Both the position numbers and the translations under genes were made by a program. A stretch of DNA of 43,488 nucleotides from an uncultured bacterium (lineage in GTDB: Bacteria; Verrucomicrobiota; Kiritimatiellia; RFP12; UBA1067), in NCBI GenBank assembly GCA_902761275.1, contig CACWJS010000008.1, positions 1 through 43,488 on the forward strand. The letters run 5' to 3'. This document shows positions 32,739 through 40,192 of the stretch, piece by piece (within the stretch, counting starts at the first letter, position 1; the number at the start of each line of letters is the position of its first letter). Below the pieces are notes generated by a model. That model searched no databases, was not told the DNA's origin, and worked only from the letters and a program-made list of their open reading frames with translations.

Positions 32739-33442
32739 AACTTGTACGCCTCCGGGAATTTAAGCTTGAAAAGTTTTAAAACGGCGGAAAGACTTGTCTG
32801 CGACGACCTTTCTTTTAAACGCAGAGGCGCGTATCCCCCAGCCGAAGGCTGTCCGCAAAGCGGATGCCCTAGCAGGGGTGAGACGCAGAGTTCGCAGAGA
32901 GATTTGGGGAATTTCAACTTCATGCGCCTGATGAGCGGCTCCGGCAATTCCGACAGAACCGAGAAAAGCATTTTGCAACCGTCTTCCGAAATCCTCTGCG
33001 CACTCAGCGTCTCAGCGTCTCTGCGTTGAAAATCATTTTCCTTGAAATACGCAGTGTAGCTGAACACCTCGGGGTATATGCCGCGGAGCTTGGACTTGAG
33101 TTCGCGCACGACCTCGCCAGAAGTGACGCGGCGAAGCGATTCCGCGCAGGCAAGTGCGCCAAGCCACTTCGCGGCCGATTCGAGGGTCGCGCCGTCGAGA
33201 AGCAATATGCGGCTGCCGTCCTCTTTCGGGAACGTGTGGAAGCACGGCTCGACGCCAAGCGACTCGAGAATGTAGCGCTTGACGCGGGGAGAGTCCCTAA
33301 ACGACAGCTGCTTTGGCTCGAGCCACGACTCGTGCACCTGGGGCGCAAAATCCCAAAGGAATTCGCTGACACGCGGCCAGAGAAGCCGGTTGGAAACCAG
33401 CTCCCTTGCCTCGTCAAGCGTTATATTTACTACATTTGGCAT
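32729..33442 (-). CDS. sctK: T3SS sorting-platform adaptor SctK with repeat-derived insertions
   Basis: The protein has 237 residues from the ATG at 33440-33442. Residues 1-135 and 155-180 match the loosely conserved SctK/YscK pattern ([48 protein letters not shown]). Two segments are foreign-looking. Residues about 138-152 are encoded by GCGTCTCA-type octamers. Residues about 181-214 ([20 protein letters not shown]..., Cys/Pro-rich) are encoded by a hairpin-containing element flanked by CGCAGAG repeats. Both keep the frame. SctK links SctQ to the SctD ring. Identification depends on position between sctJ/sctY and sctL and on the N-terminal part. Confidence 0.82.
   Translation of the reverse strand: MPNVVNITLDEARELVSNRLLWPRVSEFLWDFAPQVHESWLEPKQLSFRDSPRVKRYILESLGVEPCFHTFPKEDGSRILLLDGATLESAAKWLGALACAESLRRVTSGEVVRELKSKLRGIYPEVFSYTAYFKENDFQRRDAETLSAQRISEDGCKMLFSVLSELPEPLIRRMKLKFPKSLCELCVSPLLGHPLCGQPSAGGYAPLRLKERSSQTSLSAVLKLFKLKFPEAYKLCC
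32801..32902. repeat. Hairpin element with CGCAGAG flanks inside sctK
   Basis: The element holds two small perfect hairpins, AGCC-GAA-GGCT (32840-32850) and TCCGC-AAA-GCGGA (32852-32864), in a CCCCC...GGGG bracket, and is flanked on both sides by ACGCAGAG. It resembles a REP/MITE-like insert and is read through in frame by sctK. Confidence 0.7.
32987..33031. repeat. CTCAGCGT octamer tract inside sctK
   Basis: The plus strand reads CTCAGCGT-CTCAGCGT-CTCTGCGT after CTCTGCGCA, an 8-base period. It is related to the ACGCAGAG flanks of the element at 32801-32902 and encodes residues about 138-152 of SctK. Confidence 0.75.
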
Positions 33443-33443
33443 C

Positions 33444-33502
33444 AACTCTACACTTTGAAACTTTACACTTTAAACTTTGAACTTTGAACTTTGAACTCTC
33501 TC
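33444..33502. repeat. ACTTTGA/ACTTTAA heptamer tract
   Basis: Units ACTTTGA, ACTTTAC and ACTTTAA repeat between sctY and sctK and take the place of an SD for sctK. Confidence 0.88.
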
Positions 33503-33504
33503 CT

Positions 33505-33846
33505 TCACGCCGTCCATTGCCGCGCTTCTCCCTTCCTGGACTCAAGGTACCTGCTCCACCTGCTCTCCGCCTCGCGTTCACGCCCAGTCATCTTCAACGC
33601 GCGCGCCTCGAGAAACGCGGCGGCGTGGGCGAGTTCTGGTGGCACATCTGCCGCGCGAAGCGTCTCGACAGCACGTGCCGCCTCGCCGGAGTCGAGCATA
33701 AGCTCTGCGAGAGCGACGGACGCCACGCCGTCGCGCGGGTTGTCGTCGACAAGAGCGGCGCACACGGCCCGTGCGCGCGCAGGCTGTCCGTGCCGCATGA
33801 ACATCCACGCGGCCGTAAGCAGAAACTGTCTCTCGTCGTTTGACAT
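33505..33846 (-). CDS. sctY: TPR chaperone SctY (YscY-like)
   Basis: The protein has 113 residues with three TPR-like helix pairs. The N-terminal ERQFLLTAAWMFMRHGQPARARAVCAALVDDNP and the C-terminal ARALKMTGREREAESRWSRYLESRKG resemble Yersinia YscY (114 residues) in both spacing and residues (QxFLLxxxW, G...A......ALL..NP, G....A......YLE). YscY is the chaperone of the early substrate YscX, and an SctX-like gene is present at 39426-39812. In Yersinia yscX and yscY are adjacent; here this gene sits between sctJ and sctK. The alternative is a second YscG-type needle chaperone. GAAGGG precedes the ATG. Confidence 0.72.
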   Translation of the reverse strand: MSNDERQFLLTAAWMFMRHGQPARARAVCAALVDDNPRDGVASVALAELMLDSGEAARAVETLRAADVPPELAHAAAFLEARALKMTGREREAESRWSRYLESRKGEARQWTA

Positions 33847-33874
33847 TAACCCTTCAACCTTTCAACTTTTCAAC
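33847..33874. repeat. TTTCAACC octamer tract
   Basis: CCTTCAA-CCTTTCAA-CTTTTCAA-CC fills the gap between sctJ and sctY; the sctJ stop TAG lies directly against it. Confidence 0.8.
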
Positions 33875-34459
33875 CTACTTATTCGGCGGCGTATCCTTGA
33901 ATATCGTCACCATTATTTTCTCGTAGGCGAGACCCTCGATAGCATTCTTTACGAGTCCCTTTACTGACGGCACTATATCGGTTATGTCAGCGTCCCAGCG
34001 CGAACGGATCGCTACAGCCGCGGAGGAAGGCAGCGCATTTCGCGCGAACGGGTCGTTCTCTGGCAGCACCACGTGCACACGCGCATCGACAACTCCGTCG
34101 ACCATTGAAATCGTCTTCGCCAGATCCTGTGCGAGCGCGTCCATGAAACGTATGCGTTCCTCGGACGGCGACGATATCATGCCGGTCTTCTTGAACACCT
34201 CGCCTATGCCCATGTGAGCACGGCGCGGAAGGCCCTTCCGCTCCAGAAGGTTCACCGCCGCGGCGAACTTCTGTTCCGACACCATGACGTTCCACGTGCC
34301 TTCCTCGCCGGCTTCCTTGCTGCAGGCAATCCCGGCGTCAAGAAGCGCCGCCATCACAAGGTTGGCCTGCTGCTCCTCCAACCCTGCGTGAAGCGTAGTC
34401 TCCTTGTCGCATCCCGCCAACAACAACGCAGCGGCGACGACCAATATCGCGATTTTCAT
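33875..34459 (-). CDS. sctJ: T3SS inner-ring lipoprotein SctJ, lacking the C-terminal membrane span
   Basis: The protein has 194 residues. A signal peptide with lipobox LLAGC (Cys17) is followed by the two ring-building domains of the YscJ/FliF family (LHAGLEEQQANLVMAALLDAGI; then FAAAVNLLERKGLPRRAHMGIGEVFKKTGMISSPSEERIRFMDALAQDLAKTISMVDGVVDARVHVVLPEND). Family members often continue into a transmembrane helix and short cytosolic tail, but here the protein ends at FKDTPPNK right at a repeat tract. It forms the inner ring of the basal body with SctD. AAAGGAC precedes the ATG. Confidence 0.94.
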   Translation of the reverse strand: MKIAILVVAAALLLAGCDKETTLHAGLEEQQANLVMAALLDAGIACSKEAGEEGTWNVMVSEQKFAAAVNLLERKGLPRRAHMGIGEVFKKTGMISSPSEERIRFMDALAQDLAKTISMVDGVVDARVHVVLPENDPFARNALPSSAAVAIRSRWDADITDIVPSVKGLVKNAIEGLAYEKIMVTIFKDTPPNK

Positions 34460-34486
34460 TTTGCCGTCCTTTCTATAATGTTTTCA

Positions 34487-34577
34487 CTAACCACTATTAC
34501 TGACTCCTGACCCCTGAGCACTGACTCCTGACCCCTGACTCCTAACTCCAACTCCAACTCTGAACTCCAACTCCAAA
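34487..34577. repeat. Heptamer tract (TGACTCC, CTCCAAC types)
   Basis: The units and order are nearly the same as in the tract at 1-62, and the reverse of those at 27296-27432 and 30706-30792. It fills most of the 118-base gap between sctI and sctJ; nothing else is visible. Confidence 0.9.
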
Positions 34578-34976
34578 CTACTGATTCTTCACGAGCGTCT
34601 GTACTGCGTTCGACGTCTTGTCGGCGACCTTTGCTACTACTTCCTGCTGGAACGAGAGGTTCATTACCTCGTACTGCAGCTCGACAAGTTCGGCAGACGA
34701 CGGCCCGTGCATGCGTTCCAGCTGCGAGAGCGCACGGATGCGGTGCAGGATGCCTTGGTTGTTCAGATGCGCCGAGCGCCACGAAGCGGCAACCTCGTTC
34801 GCGAAGGGTACAGGATCCACTCCCTGGGGGCCCTGTGCGCCCATCGCGGCCTGAAATCGGCTCACCGCGGACGGATCGGCTACCGGCTGAGCCGAGCCGA
34901 CTCCTGCGCCCTGCTGGTCAAGTGCAGATGGCCCGCCGGCGGCGCGCACCGCCTCAACTATCATCGATTCTGTCAT
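34578..34976 (-). CDS. sctI: T3SS inner rod protein SctI
   Basis: The protein has 132 residues. The N-terminal 60 residues are Ala/Gln/Gly/Pro-rich and variable. The C-terminal 45 are the conserved SctI helix: ELVELQYEVMNLSFQQEVVAKVADKTSNAVQTLVKNQ, with the family pattern LxxLQxxVxxxSxxxExxAKxxxKxxxxxxTLxxxQ. It forms the rod/needle-adapter between the export gate and needle and is an early substrate. It overlaps the yscG-like stop by 4 bases and is followed by sctJ, as in Yersinia. Confidence 0.92.
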   Translation of the reverse strand: MTESMIVEAVRAAGGPSALDQQGAGVGSAQPVADPSAVSRFQAAMGAQGPQGVDPVPFANEVAASWRSAHLNNQGILHRIRALSQLERMHGPSSAELVELQYEVMNLSFQQEVVAKVADKTSNAVQTLVKNQ

Positions 34977-35344
34977 GTCAATAGGTCCTTTGCCAATTGT
35001 GCCGCCGCAGGATCGGCGGTCTGTCCTGCCGCGACCGACAAAGGCAGCGCGGCTTCTTGCTTGCGTCCCAACCTTATGAGTGCCATGCCCTTGAACGCCT
35101 GGAGCATCGCAGAAGACGGGAATTTCGGAAGGGCGATTCGGTCTATGTAGTCTATCGCTCCGCCGAAGTCCAGCATACTGATGAAGAGGATGGCGTTCGC
35201 CACGGCGACGGACGCCTCCTTCGGGCGAAACCGCTCCAGCGCCGCGAGTATCTTCGCGGCAGACCTGAAGCGGTTCTGCCCGGTCGCCATCAGGGCGACG
35301 TTCAACAACAGCTTCGCCTCTTCGCTCTCGAGGTCGAAAATCAA
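34973..35344 (-). CDS. TPR needle chaperone (YscG-like)
   Basis: The protein has 123 residues made of helical TPR-like pairs (EEAKLLLNVALMATGQNRFRSAAKILAALERFRP, ASVAVANAILFISMLDFGGAIDYIDRI, AMLQAFKGMALIRLGRKQEA). It sits directly after the needle gene sctF, the place of yscG in Yersinia, where YscE and YscG keep the needle subunit soluble. The start appears to be TTG at 35342-35344, overlapping the sctF stop (TTGA). The next in-frame ATG is at residue 19, inside the first helix pair. No SD is visible, so translation probably depends on coupling to sctF. Confidence 0.83.
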   Translation of the reverse strand: MIFDLESEEAKLLLNVALMATGQNRFRSAAKILAALERFRPKEASVAVANAILFISMLDFGGAIDYIDRIALPKFPSSAMLQAFKGMALIRLGRKQEAALPLSVAAGQTADPAAAQLAKDLLT

Positions 35345-35691
35345 CGGAAGTTGGAGGCGATCGAGTTAAGCGCGTCGCCCATGTTCTTGTTGATGTTCGT
35401 CATCGTGGTGAGCGCAAGGTTCCACTGCTGCAGGTCGTACTGCAGCTGCTGGAGGTTCGCCTGGATGTCCGGGTGCTCCTGGTAGTTCTCGAGCGACTCC
35501 TTCAGACGGGCTTCCATCGCAGACGCCGCATTCATGAGGGCGTTGTAGACAGAGTCCGTATGGATGAACTTTCCGCCAGAGATGCTGCCGGCGTCCACAC
35601 GGTAGTAATGCGCCTGCTGGGTCTTGATATCAGGGCTCAGAGGATCATTCGTGAGGGCTCCGACAAGCGGTGTTCCATCGAAGTTTGCCAT
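35341..35691 (-). CDS. sctF: T3SS needle subunit SctF
   Basis: The protein has 116 residues, somewhat longer than typical needle subunits (80-90) because of an N-terminal extension of about 40 residues (MANFDGTPLVGALTNDPL...). The C-terminal 65 residues form the helix-turn-helix hairpin of needle proteins: VYNALMNAASAMEARLKESLENYQ, a turn HPDIQ (the Px-D/P-containing loop), then NLQQLQYDLQQWNLALTTMTNINKNMGDALNSIASNFR, with the expected LQ..L..W.......I.K...D....I pattern. AAAGGAAAA precedes the ATG. Flanking yscE- and yscG-like genes support the call. Confidence 0.92.
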   Translation of the reverse strand: MANFDGTPLVGALTNDPLSPDIKTQQAHYYRVDAGSISGGKFIHTDSVYNALMNAASAMEARLKESLENYQEHPDIQANLQQLQYDLQQWNLALTTMTNINKNMGDALNSIASNFR

Positions 35692-35749
35692 TTGTGTTTT
35701 CCTTTTCTTTCTTTGTTTGTTTGTTGAACGTCGCCTTTCGGCTTCGCTT

Positions 35750-35995
35750 TTACTGCCTACTGTCCACCCGGACAGTCAGACGCAAAATCTTCCTTGCGAG
35801 GGTGTTCGCCTCCCTGAGTTCCTCGACCTTCGGGAACTCGTCCGGCGACATCCCTTCTTTCATCGCGGCCTCAAGCCGCCGTTCAAGGGCGACAAGAACC
35901 GCATCGTACCTCGCGAGCGCGGAATCCTTTTCGGGCCCCGCAAGCTCACGCTCGATCTCAAGAAGCTGTATTGGTTCTGTCTTTTCCCTTTCCAT
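35750..35995 (-). CDS. Small helical protein in the yscE position, probable needle co-chaperone
   Basis: The protein has 81 residues from the ATG at 35993-35995; an upstream TTG in the repeat tract is less likely. It is highly charged and entirely alpha-helical: EPIQLLEIERELAGPEKDSALARYDAVLVALERRLEAAMKEG, a short loop SPDEFPKV, then EELREANTLARKILRLTVRV. YscE, SsaE and similar proteins are 65-90-residue helical hairpins that pair with YscG to hold the needle subunit. The order sctD, this gene, sctF, yscG-like copies yscD-yscE-yscF-yscG. Sequence alone would not prove it. Confidence 0.75.
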   Translation of the reverse strand: MEREKTEPIQLLEIERELAGPEKDSALARYDAVLVALERRLEAAMKEGMSPDEFPKVEELREANTLARKILRLTVRVDSRQ

Positions 35996-36000
35996 CGACT

Positions 36001-36051
36001 TTTCAACTCTCCAACTTTTCAACCTTTCAACTTTTCAACCTTTCAACTTTC
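36001..36051. repeat. TTTCAACC/TTTTCAAC octamer tract
   Basis: Units CTTTTCAA and CCTTTCAA repeat six times between the stop of sctD and the yscE-like gene. The sctD stop lies at its edge. Confidence 0.9.
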
Positions 36052-37260
36052 TCACGGCTTCCATGTGAACCTCCCCGTTGCATTGGTCACTGTTACCGCA
36101 TCTGCTTCGATCTTGACGATGACATTCCCGCCAAGCGACGCACCTTCGAGGACACGCGACCCGTCGCGCATCACAAGGCACGGATACGGCGTCGTCAGGA
36201 TTCCGCAAACCGGCAGCGACGGCTCATTTGGCTTTGTTGCGCGACGCCTGGCACGAGTCACGCCAATCGGCATTTCGCCATCATCGTTCTCGATCTCCTC
36301 GTCACCGGGGACCATGCCATACGTGACCCCTGTCGCATCGATGTCGCGCAGCTTCGGAAGATCGGCATTGAGCGACTCGAGTATACGTTTCAGCGCAAAC
36401 GGAGACGATGACGTTCCGGCTATCGAGAGCACGCGGTTTGTCGCGGCAACGACCTTCATCGCCCCCTCGGTGATTGTAAAGAGCGCGTCGTCCGCTGCGG
36501 ACCTGAACGACTCGTCGTCCGAAAGGTCAAGGTCGACTCCTGGCCGCGCCTCGTAGGCCTCGGCAGTGGCGCGAAGACGCTCGGCACGCGTCTTGAGGTT
36601 GCCGGAGAGCTTCGCCTGTCCGTCGTTTTCCTCAAGTTCAAGACCATATCTCGAGGCGACTTCTGAAAGCGTCATAAGCCGTGCAGCACCAGCACCCGCA
36701 CCGCCAGCCCCACCGCCAAAGTGCAACGTCTCCCGCGCATACGCGAGCACCTTTTCCGCATACGGGCGCACGGTGGCGCGGAAAAGCCACGCAAGGGCGA
36801 CAAGCAACAAGACAACCAGCACGACAACGACAAGGCAGCCCAGGCAACCGTGGCGGCGTTTGGTTGGGTGGTTAGGTGGTTCGGTGGTTGGGTGGTCAGG
36901 TGTTTGAATGGTTGGTTCGGCTGGTGGTTGGGCGGTTTCTTCACCACCTAACTGCCTAACTGCCTCACCACCTAACTCTTTTTTCTCGGGCCACTTCAGC
37001 TCCCCCCATGGGGCATCGGCCGGCCCAACGGCGAACGAAGTGGCGCCAAGTGTCTTGACCGCGAACTGCTCAAGCTGCTCGCCGTTCACAGTCACAGCGT
37101 CGCCAGTCGCCTCGATGCTCAGCGGCTCTTCTGGCAACGTCGAATCGGCAAGAACGATGTCGCATTCGTCGCCTTTGCCGAGCGTCACTGCGACGCCTTC
37201 GACAAGCGCGATTTCTGCGCCCCTGTTAGGGCCTTCTACAATTTTAAGAATGAAACTCAT
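36052..37260 (-). CDS. sctD: T3SS inner-membrane ring protein SctD
   Basis: The protein has 402 residues. An FHA-like cytosolic domain occupies about 1-85 (GRRAEIALVEGVAVTLGKGDECDIVLAD-like pattern, EEPLSIEATGDAVTVNG). A Pro/Thr-rich linker spans about 96-135. One membrane span lies at about 139-160 (CLVVVVLVVLLLVALAWLF). A periplasmic part of about 240 residues follows with BON-like segments (SEVASRYGLELEENDGQAKLSGNLKTRAERLRATAEAY). This is the standard SctD layout. The linker is encoded by 8-base repeats (36859-36975). No SD is seen; TTTCAACC repeats precede the ATG. It forms the ring that binds SctK on the inside and SctJ/SctC in the periplasm. Confidence 0.92.
   Translation of the reverse strand: MSFILKIVEGPNRGAEIALVEGVAVTLGKGDECDIVLADSTLPEEPLSIEATGDAVTVNGEQLEQFAVKTLGATSFAVGPADAPWGELKWPEKKELGGEAVRQLGGEETAQPPAEPTIQTPDHPTTEPPNHPTKRRHGCLGCLVVVVLVVLLLVALAWLFRATVRPYAEKVLAYARETLHFGGGAGGAGAGAARLMTLSEVASRYGLELEENDGQAKLSGNLKTRAERLRATAEAYEARPGVDLDLSDDESFRSAADDALFTITEGAMKVVAATNRVLSIAGTSSSPFALKRILESLNADLPKLRDIDATGVTYGMVPGDEEIENDDGEMPIGVTRARRRATKPNEPSLPVCGILTTPYPCLVMRDGSRVLEGASLGGNVIVKIEADAVTVTNATGRFTWKP
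36859..36975. repeat. Octamer repeat inside sctD coding the Pro/Thr-rich linker
   Basis: The plus strand has GGTTGGGT/GGTTAGGT/GGTTCGGT units followed by inverted-type CACCTAACTGCCTAACTGCC units. Both have an 8-base period. On the minus strand they encode PTIQTPDHPTTEPPNHPT and GGEEAVRQLGGEE-like residues between the FHA domain and the membrane span. Confidence 0.85.
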
Positions 37261-37262
37261 GT

Positions 37263-37304
37263 TCGTTCAACCATTCAACTTTTCAACCTTTCAACTTTTC
37301 AACT
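37263..37304. repeat. TTTCAACC octamer tract
   Basis: CATTCAAC-TTTTCAAC-CTTTCAAC-TTTTCAAC fills the gap between the sctV stop and the sctD ATG. Confidence 0.88.
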
Positions 37305-39395
37305 CTACAGCTTCAGCCTCCCGAGCGGCTGAATGTTGATCTCGGCGCTGAGTTCCTGGAACGAAAGCACCGGCAGTTCGTAGTAGTCCTTTTCGATCAT
37401 CTTGCGGAAATAGCGCCTTATGTCGACCGAGACGATTATGACCGGCTTCTGCGGAATCTTAGCGAGGTCGCCGATCGTGCGCTTGACGACGGCGAGAATC
37501 GCACGGACGGTCGCAGGGTCCATGGCGAGATAAGAGCCGCCGGACGTCTGGCGCACGGACTTTCTCACCTTCTCCTCGAGAGCCGGGTCGAGGAGGTAGG
37601 CGGCGACGATGTTCTGCCCGCCAGAGAACTTGTAGGAGATGTATCTGGAGAGCGCAGAACGCACGTATTCCACGAGCAGCACCGCGTCCTTTTCCTTCTG
37701 CCCCCACTCGATGAGCGTCTGCGTGATGCGCTTCAGGTCGCGGACGCAGATTCCCTCCTGCACGAGGCGCTGGAGGACGTCGGTGATCTTCTGGAGCGGC
37801 AGGACGCGCTGCACTTCCTTCACGAGTTCCGGGGCCTCCTTCTCCATGTGGTCGAAGAGGATGCGCGTCTCCTGAAGCGAGAGGAACTCGTGCGCATAGC
37901 GCCTGAGGACGCCAGAGAGGTGGAACGAGAGGACTCCGCCAAGGTCGAGCGACCTCACGCCCGCCTCGTCGAGCTTCGCCTTGTCGCCCTCCTTGACCCA
38001 GCATGTCTCGTAGCCCTGGAGGAACTGCTTGCCGCCCTCGAAGCCGACGCCGGCCGCAGACAGGTTCTCGGGTTCTTCGAGCGCGAAGACAAAGCCTTTC
38101 TTGAGAGTGCCCTCTGAAACCGGCACCTCGTTCACGAATATCCTGTAGCGACCGTCGTGCATCGATGGATTGAGCGACAGGTTTATGCCCGGGAACGGAA
38201 CGCCGAGGTCGTGGTAGAGGGCACGCCTGACGGACATGATCTGGTCGTTCAGAGCCTCGTAGGAAAGCGCCCCGCGGATATCTGCGTCTATGTCGACGGT
38301 GAGGGGCGTCACCATCGAGAAGTCGTCGCCGTCCTTCTTCTTGGGGCGAGGCGCCGCCCCCTCGGAAGGGGCAGCTGCCGCAAGCGGGTCTTCTGCCTTC
38401 GCCGCGCGCGCGGCGGCGATCTTGGCCTTCGCGTAGAGGCTCCAGCCGACAAGCGCGACAAACGCCGCGAGGCCGAAGATCTGAATCTTCGGGAAGCCGG
38501 GGATGAGCCCGATCGCGACAAGCATCACCGCGCCGAGCATGATTGACTTGGGCTGGGCGAAGAACTGGTCGATGATGTCCTGGCCGAGCGGCTTGTTGTC
38601 TACGTCGCCGACGCGGGTCACGATGACGCCTGACGTGATCGAGACGAGCAGCGCCGGAATCTGCGACACGAGGCCGTCGCCGATCGTGAGGATGCCGTAC
38701 TTCGTGATCGCCCAGCCAATCTCCTTGCCGTTCATGAAGACGCCCACGCAGATGCCGCCGACGATGTTGATCGAGGTCATGATAAGTCCCGCGATCGCGT
38801 CGCCCTTCACGAACTTCATCGCACCGTCCATCGCGCCATAGAGCTGCGACTCCTTCGCAAGCTCGTTGCGGCGCTGCTTGGCGGTCTCCTGGTCGATCGC
38901 TCCGGCTCGCATGTCGGCGTCGATCGACATCTGCTTGCCGGGCATCGCGTCGAGGGTGAAGCGGGCGGCGACTTCGGAAACGCGCTCCGCGCCCTTCGCG
39001 ATGACGACGAACTGGACTATCGTGATGATGAGGAAGATGACGGCGCCCACGATGAAGTTGCCGCCTACGACGAAGTTGCCGAACGTGTAGATGATCTCGC
39101 CCGCGTCCGCCTTGAGGAGGATGAGTCGAGTCGTAGTCACGTTAAGGGCGAGGCGGTACAGCGTCGTGAAGAGAAGCATCGACGGGAACGTGGAGAACGC
39201 GAGCGCGCGCGGCAGGTACAGCGAGAGCATCAGCATCACCGTCGAGATCATCAGGTTGATGGAAATCAGCAAGTCCACCATCGCCGTCGGCAGCGGTATG
39301 ATCAAAAGCCCGATGATGCAGACGACAAGAACGGCCAGCACCAGGTCGCCGAACCTGGAGAACACATTCGAGAAGTTTGTAAATTTTTTCAGCAT
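37305..39395 (-). CDS. sctV: T3SS export gate protein SctV
   Basis: The protein has 696 residues, the usual length. The N-terminal half contains eight hydrophobic spans. The FHIPEP signature appears as AARFTLDAMPGKQMSIDADMRAGAID at about 145-170, and KGDAIAGLIMTSINIVGG and GLVSQIPALLVSITSG follow. A cytosolic linker at about 330-365 is followed by the nonameric ring-forming domain (GIRFPGIN-like VPFPGINLSLNPSMHDGRYRIFVNEVPV; then FLSLQETRILFDHMEKEAPELVKEVQRVLPLQKITDVLQRLVQEGICVRDLKRI). It is the major substrate- and chaperone-docking platform of the system. sctX ends 30 bases upstream, the yscX-yscV proximity known from Yersinia (there with yscY between). Confidence 0.97.
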   Translation of the reverse strand: MLKKFTNFSNVFSRFGDLVLAVLVVCIIGLLIIPLPTAMVDLLISINLMISTVMLMLSLYLPRALAFSTFPSMLLFTTLYRLALNVTTTRLILLKADAGEIIYTFGNFVVGGNFIVGAVIFLIITIVQFVVIAKGAERVSEVAARFTLDAMPGKQMSIDADMRAGAIDQETAKQRRNELAKESQLYGAMDGAMKFVKGDAIAGLIMTSINIVGGICVGVFMNGKEIGWAITKYGILTIGDGLVSQIPALLVSITSGVIVTRVGDVDNKPLGQDIIDQFFAQPKSIMLGAVMLVAIGLIPGFPKIQIFGLAAFVALVGWSLYAKAKIAAARAAKAEDPLAAAAPSEGAAPRPKKKDGDDFSMVTPLTVDIDADIRGALSYEALNDQIMSVRRALYHDLGVPFPGINLSLNPSMHDGRYRIFVNEVPVSEGTLKKGFVFALEEPENLSAAGVGFEGGKQFLQGYETCWVKEGDKAKLDEAGVRSLDLGGVLSFHLSGVLRRYAHEFLSLQETRILFDHMEKEAPELVKEVQRVLPLQKITDVLQRLVQEGICVRDLKRITQTLIEWGQKEKDAVLLVEYVRSALSRYISYKFSGGQNIVAAYLLDPALEEKVRKSVRQTSGGSYLAMDPATVRAILAVVKRTIGDLAKIPQKPVIIVSVDIRRYFRKMIEKDYYELPVLSFQELSAEINIQPLGRLKL

Positions 39396-39404
39396 TTTGT
39401 CCGT

Positions 39405-39430
39405 CTGACTTTTACGACTTTCGACTTACG
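39405..39430. repeat. Short ACTTTTACG-type heptamer tract
   Basis: GACTTTTAC-GACTTTC-GACTTAC, about 7-base period, spans the stop codon of sctX and most of the 30-base gap before sctV. Confidence 0.65.
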
Positions 39431-39812
39431 TTTCAAGAAGCGCCATCCTGTACCGGTCCAGGAGGTCGGTGTCCGCGAGCAATGTCTCTATCTCCACAGC
39501 CGCCTCGTCTGCCGCAGCGCTCTCGCGAGCCTTGAGCGCGCGCAACGCCGAATGGGCCGCCTGCGAAAACCCGCTTGGAGTCCTCATGATGGCCGAGTTC
39601 CCCGCCACGAGTGCGCGCATCACCTCGCCGCCGACCGATCTGTCAGTCGGGAAGAGCTCGTCTAGCGCCTGGGTAACCGTCGTCGAACCGGGCAGAAGCG
39701 ACTTCTGCGGCTGGCCTGCGACCGGCGAGTCGAGTATCTCGGCATAACCGGCCTGGCCGATCCCCGTGTCGAACCTGAGTGGTTCCGTTGTCCTTGATAC
39801 GTTTAGGCTCAT
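39426..39812 (-). CDS. sctX: Early secreted T3SS component SctX (YscX-like)
   Basis: The protein has 128 residues from the ATG at 39810-39812, which overlaps the upstream stop by 4 bases. The N-terminus is polar and disordered-looking (SLNVSRTTEPLRFDTGIGQAGYAEILDSP). The centre has LDELFPTDRS, resembling the LERLYPT stretch of YscX, then PSGFSQAAHSALRALKARES and a C-terminal helix EIETLLADTDLLDRYRMALLET comparable to the YscX C-terminus that binds YscY and YscV. The order sctW, SycN-like, this gene, sctV matches the Yersinia yopN-tyeA-sycN-yscX-yscY-yscV block. The sequence similarity is weak; position carries most of the weight. Confidence 0.72.
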   Translation of the reverse strand: MSLNVSRTTEPLRFDTGIGQAGYAEILDSPVAGQPQKSLLPGSTTVTQALDELFPTDRSVGGEVMRALVAGNSAIMRTPSGFSQAAHSALRALKARESAAADEAAVEIETLLADTDLLDRYRMALLET

Positions 39813-40192
39813 GAGACACCTCCAAACTCCATGGCGAGCCGCCACAGGAAGGCGAACGCCGCGTTTACTGCAGGGAGCGTCACGTCGCGGTCTGCGATCT
39901 TGACCGCGAAGACGGCGCGTCCCGATTTTGCGATATAGCCCGTCCGCAGGCGGAAGGCGAAGTGCGCGTCGGGATGCGCATAGCCAAGAAGCCGCGCGGC
40001 GGAAGCTGCGTCAAGCCGCGTCGGAACGGTCATGGTGACGAAAAGCGAGTCGAAGGCATGCTCAAGGTGGAGGACAAGCCCGTTCTGGAACGAAAGCGCG
40101 GCAACGCCCTTGTCGCCGAGCGATATGCGCCCGAGCCCGGCCGACTGGCCGAACTCCCCGACTACGGAGTCTACCCATGATGGCGCCGTCAT
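39809..40192 (-). CDS. T3SS class I chaperone, SycN-like
   Basis: The protein has 127 residues from the ATG at 40190-40192 (overlapping the sctW stop by ATGA); the longer upstream reading is sctW in another frame. An N-terminal helix WVDSVVGEFGQSAGL is followed by beta strands (GVAALSFQNGLVLHLEHAFDSLFVTMTVPTRL), a helix SAARLLGYAH, strands HFAFRLRTGYIAKSGRAVFAVKIADRDVTLP and a terminal helix. This is the CesT-like fold. SycN with YscB binds YopN in Yersinia and occupies this same position next to yopN/tyeA. Its client is therefore probably SctW. Confidence 0.82.
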   Translation of the reverse strand: MTAPSWVDSVVGEFGQSAGLGRISLGDKGVAALSFQNGLVLHLEHAFDSLFVTMTVPTRLDAASAARLLGYAHPDAHFAFRLRTGYIAKSGRAVFAVKIADRDVTLPAVNAAFAFLWRLAMEFGGVS

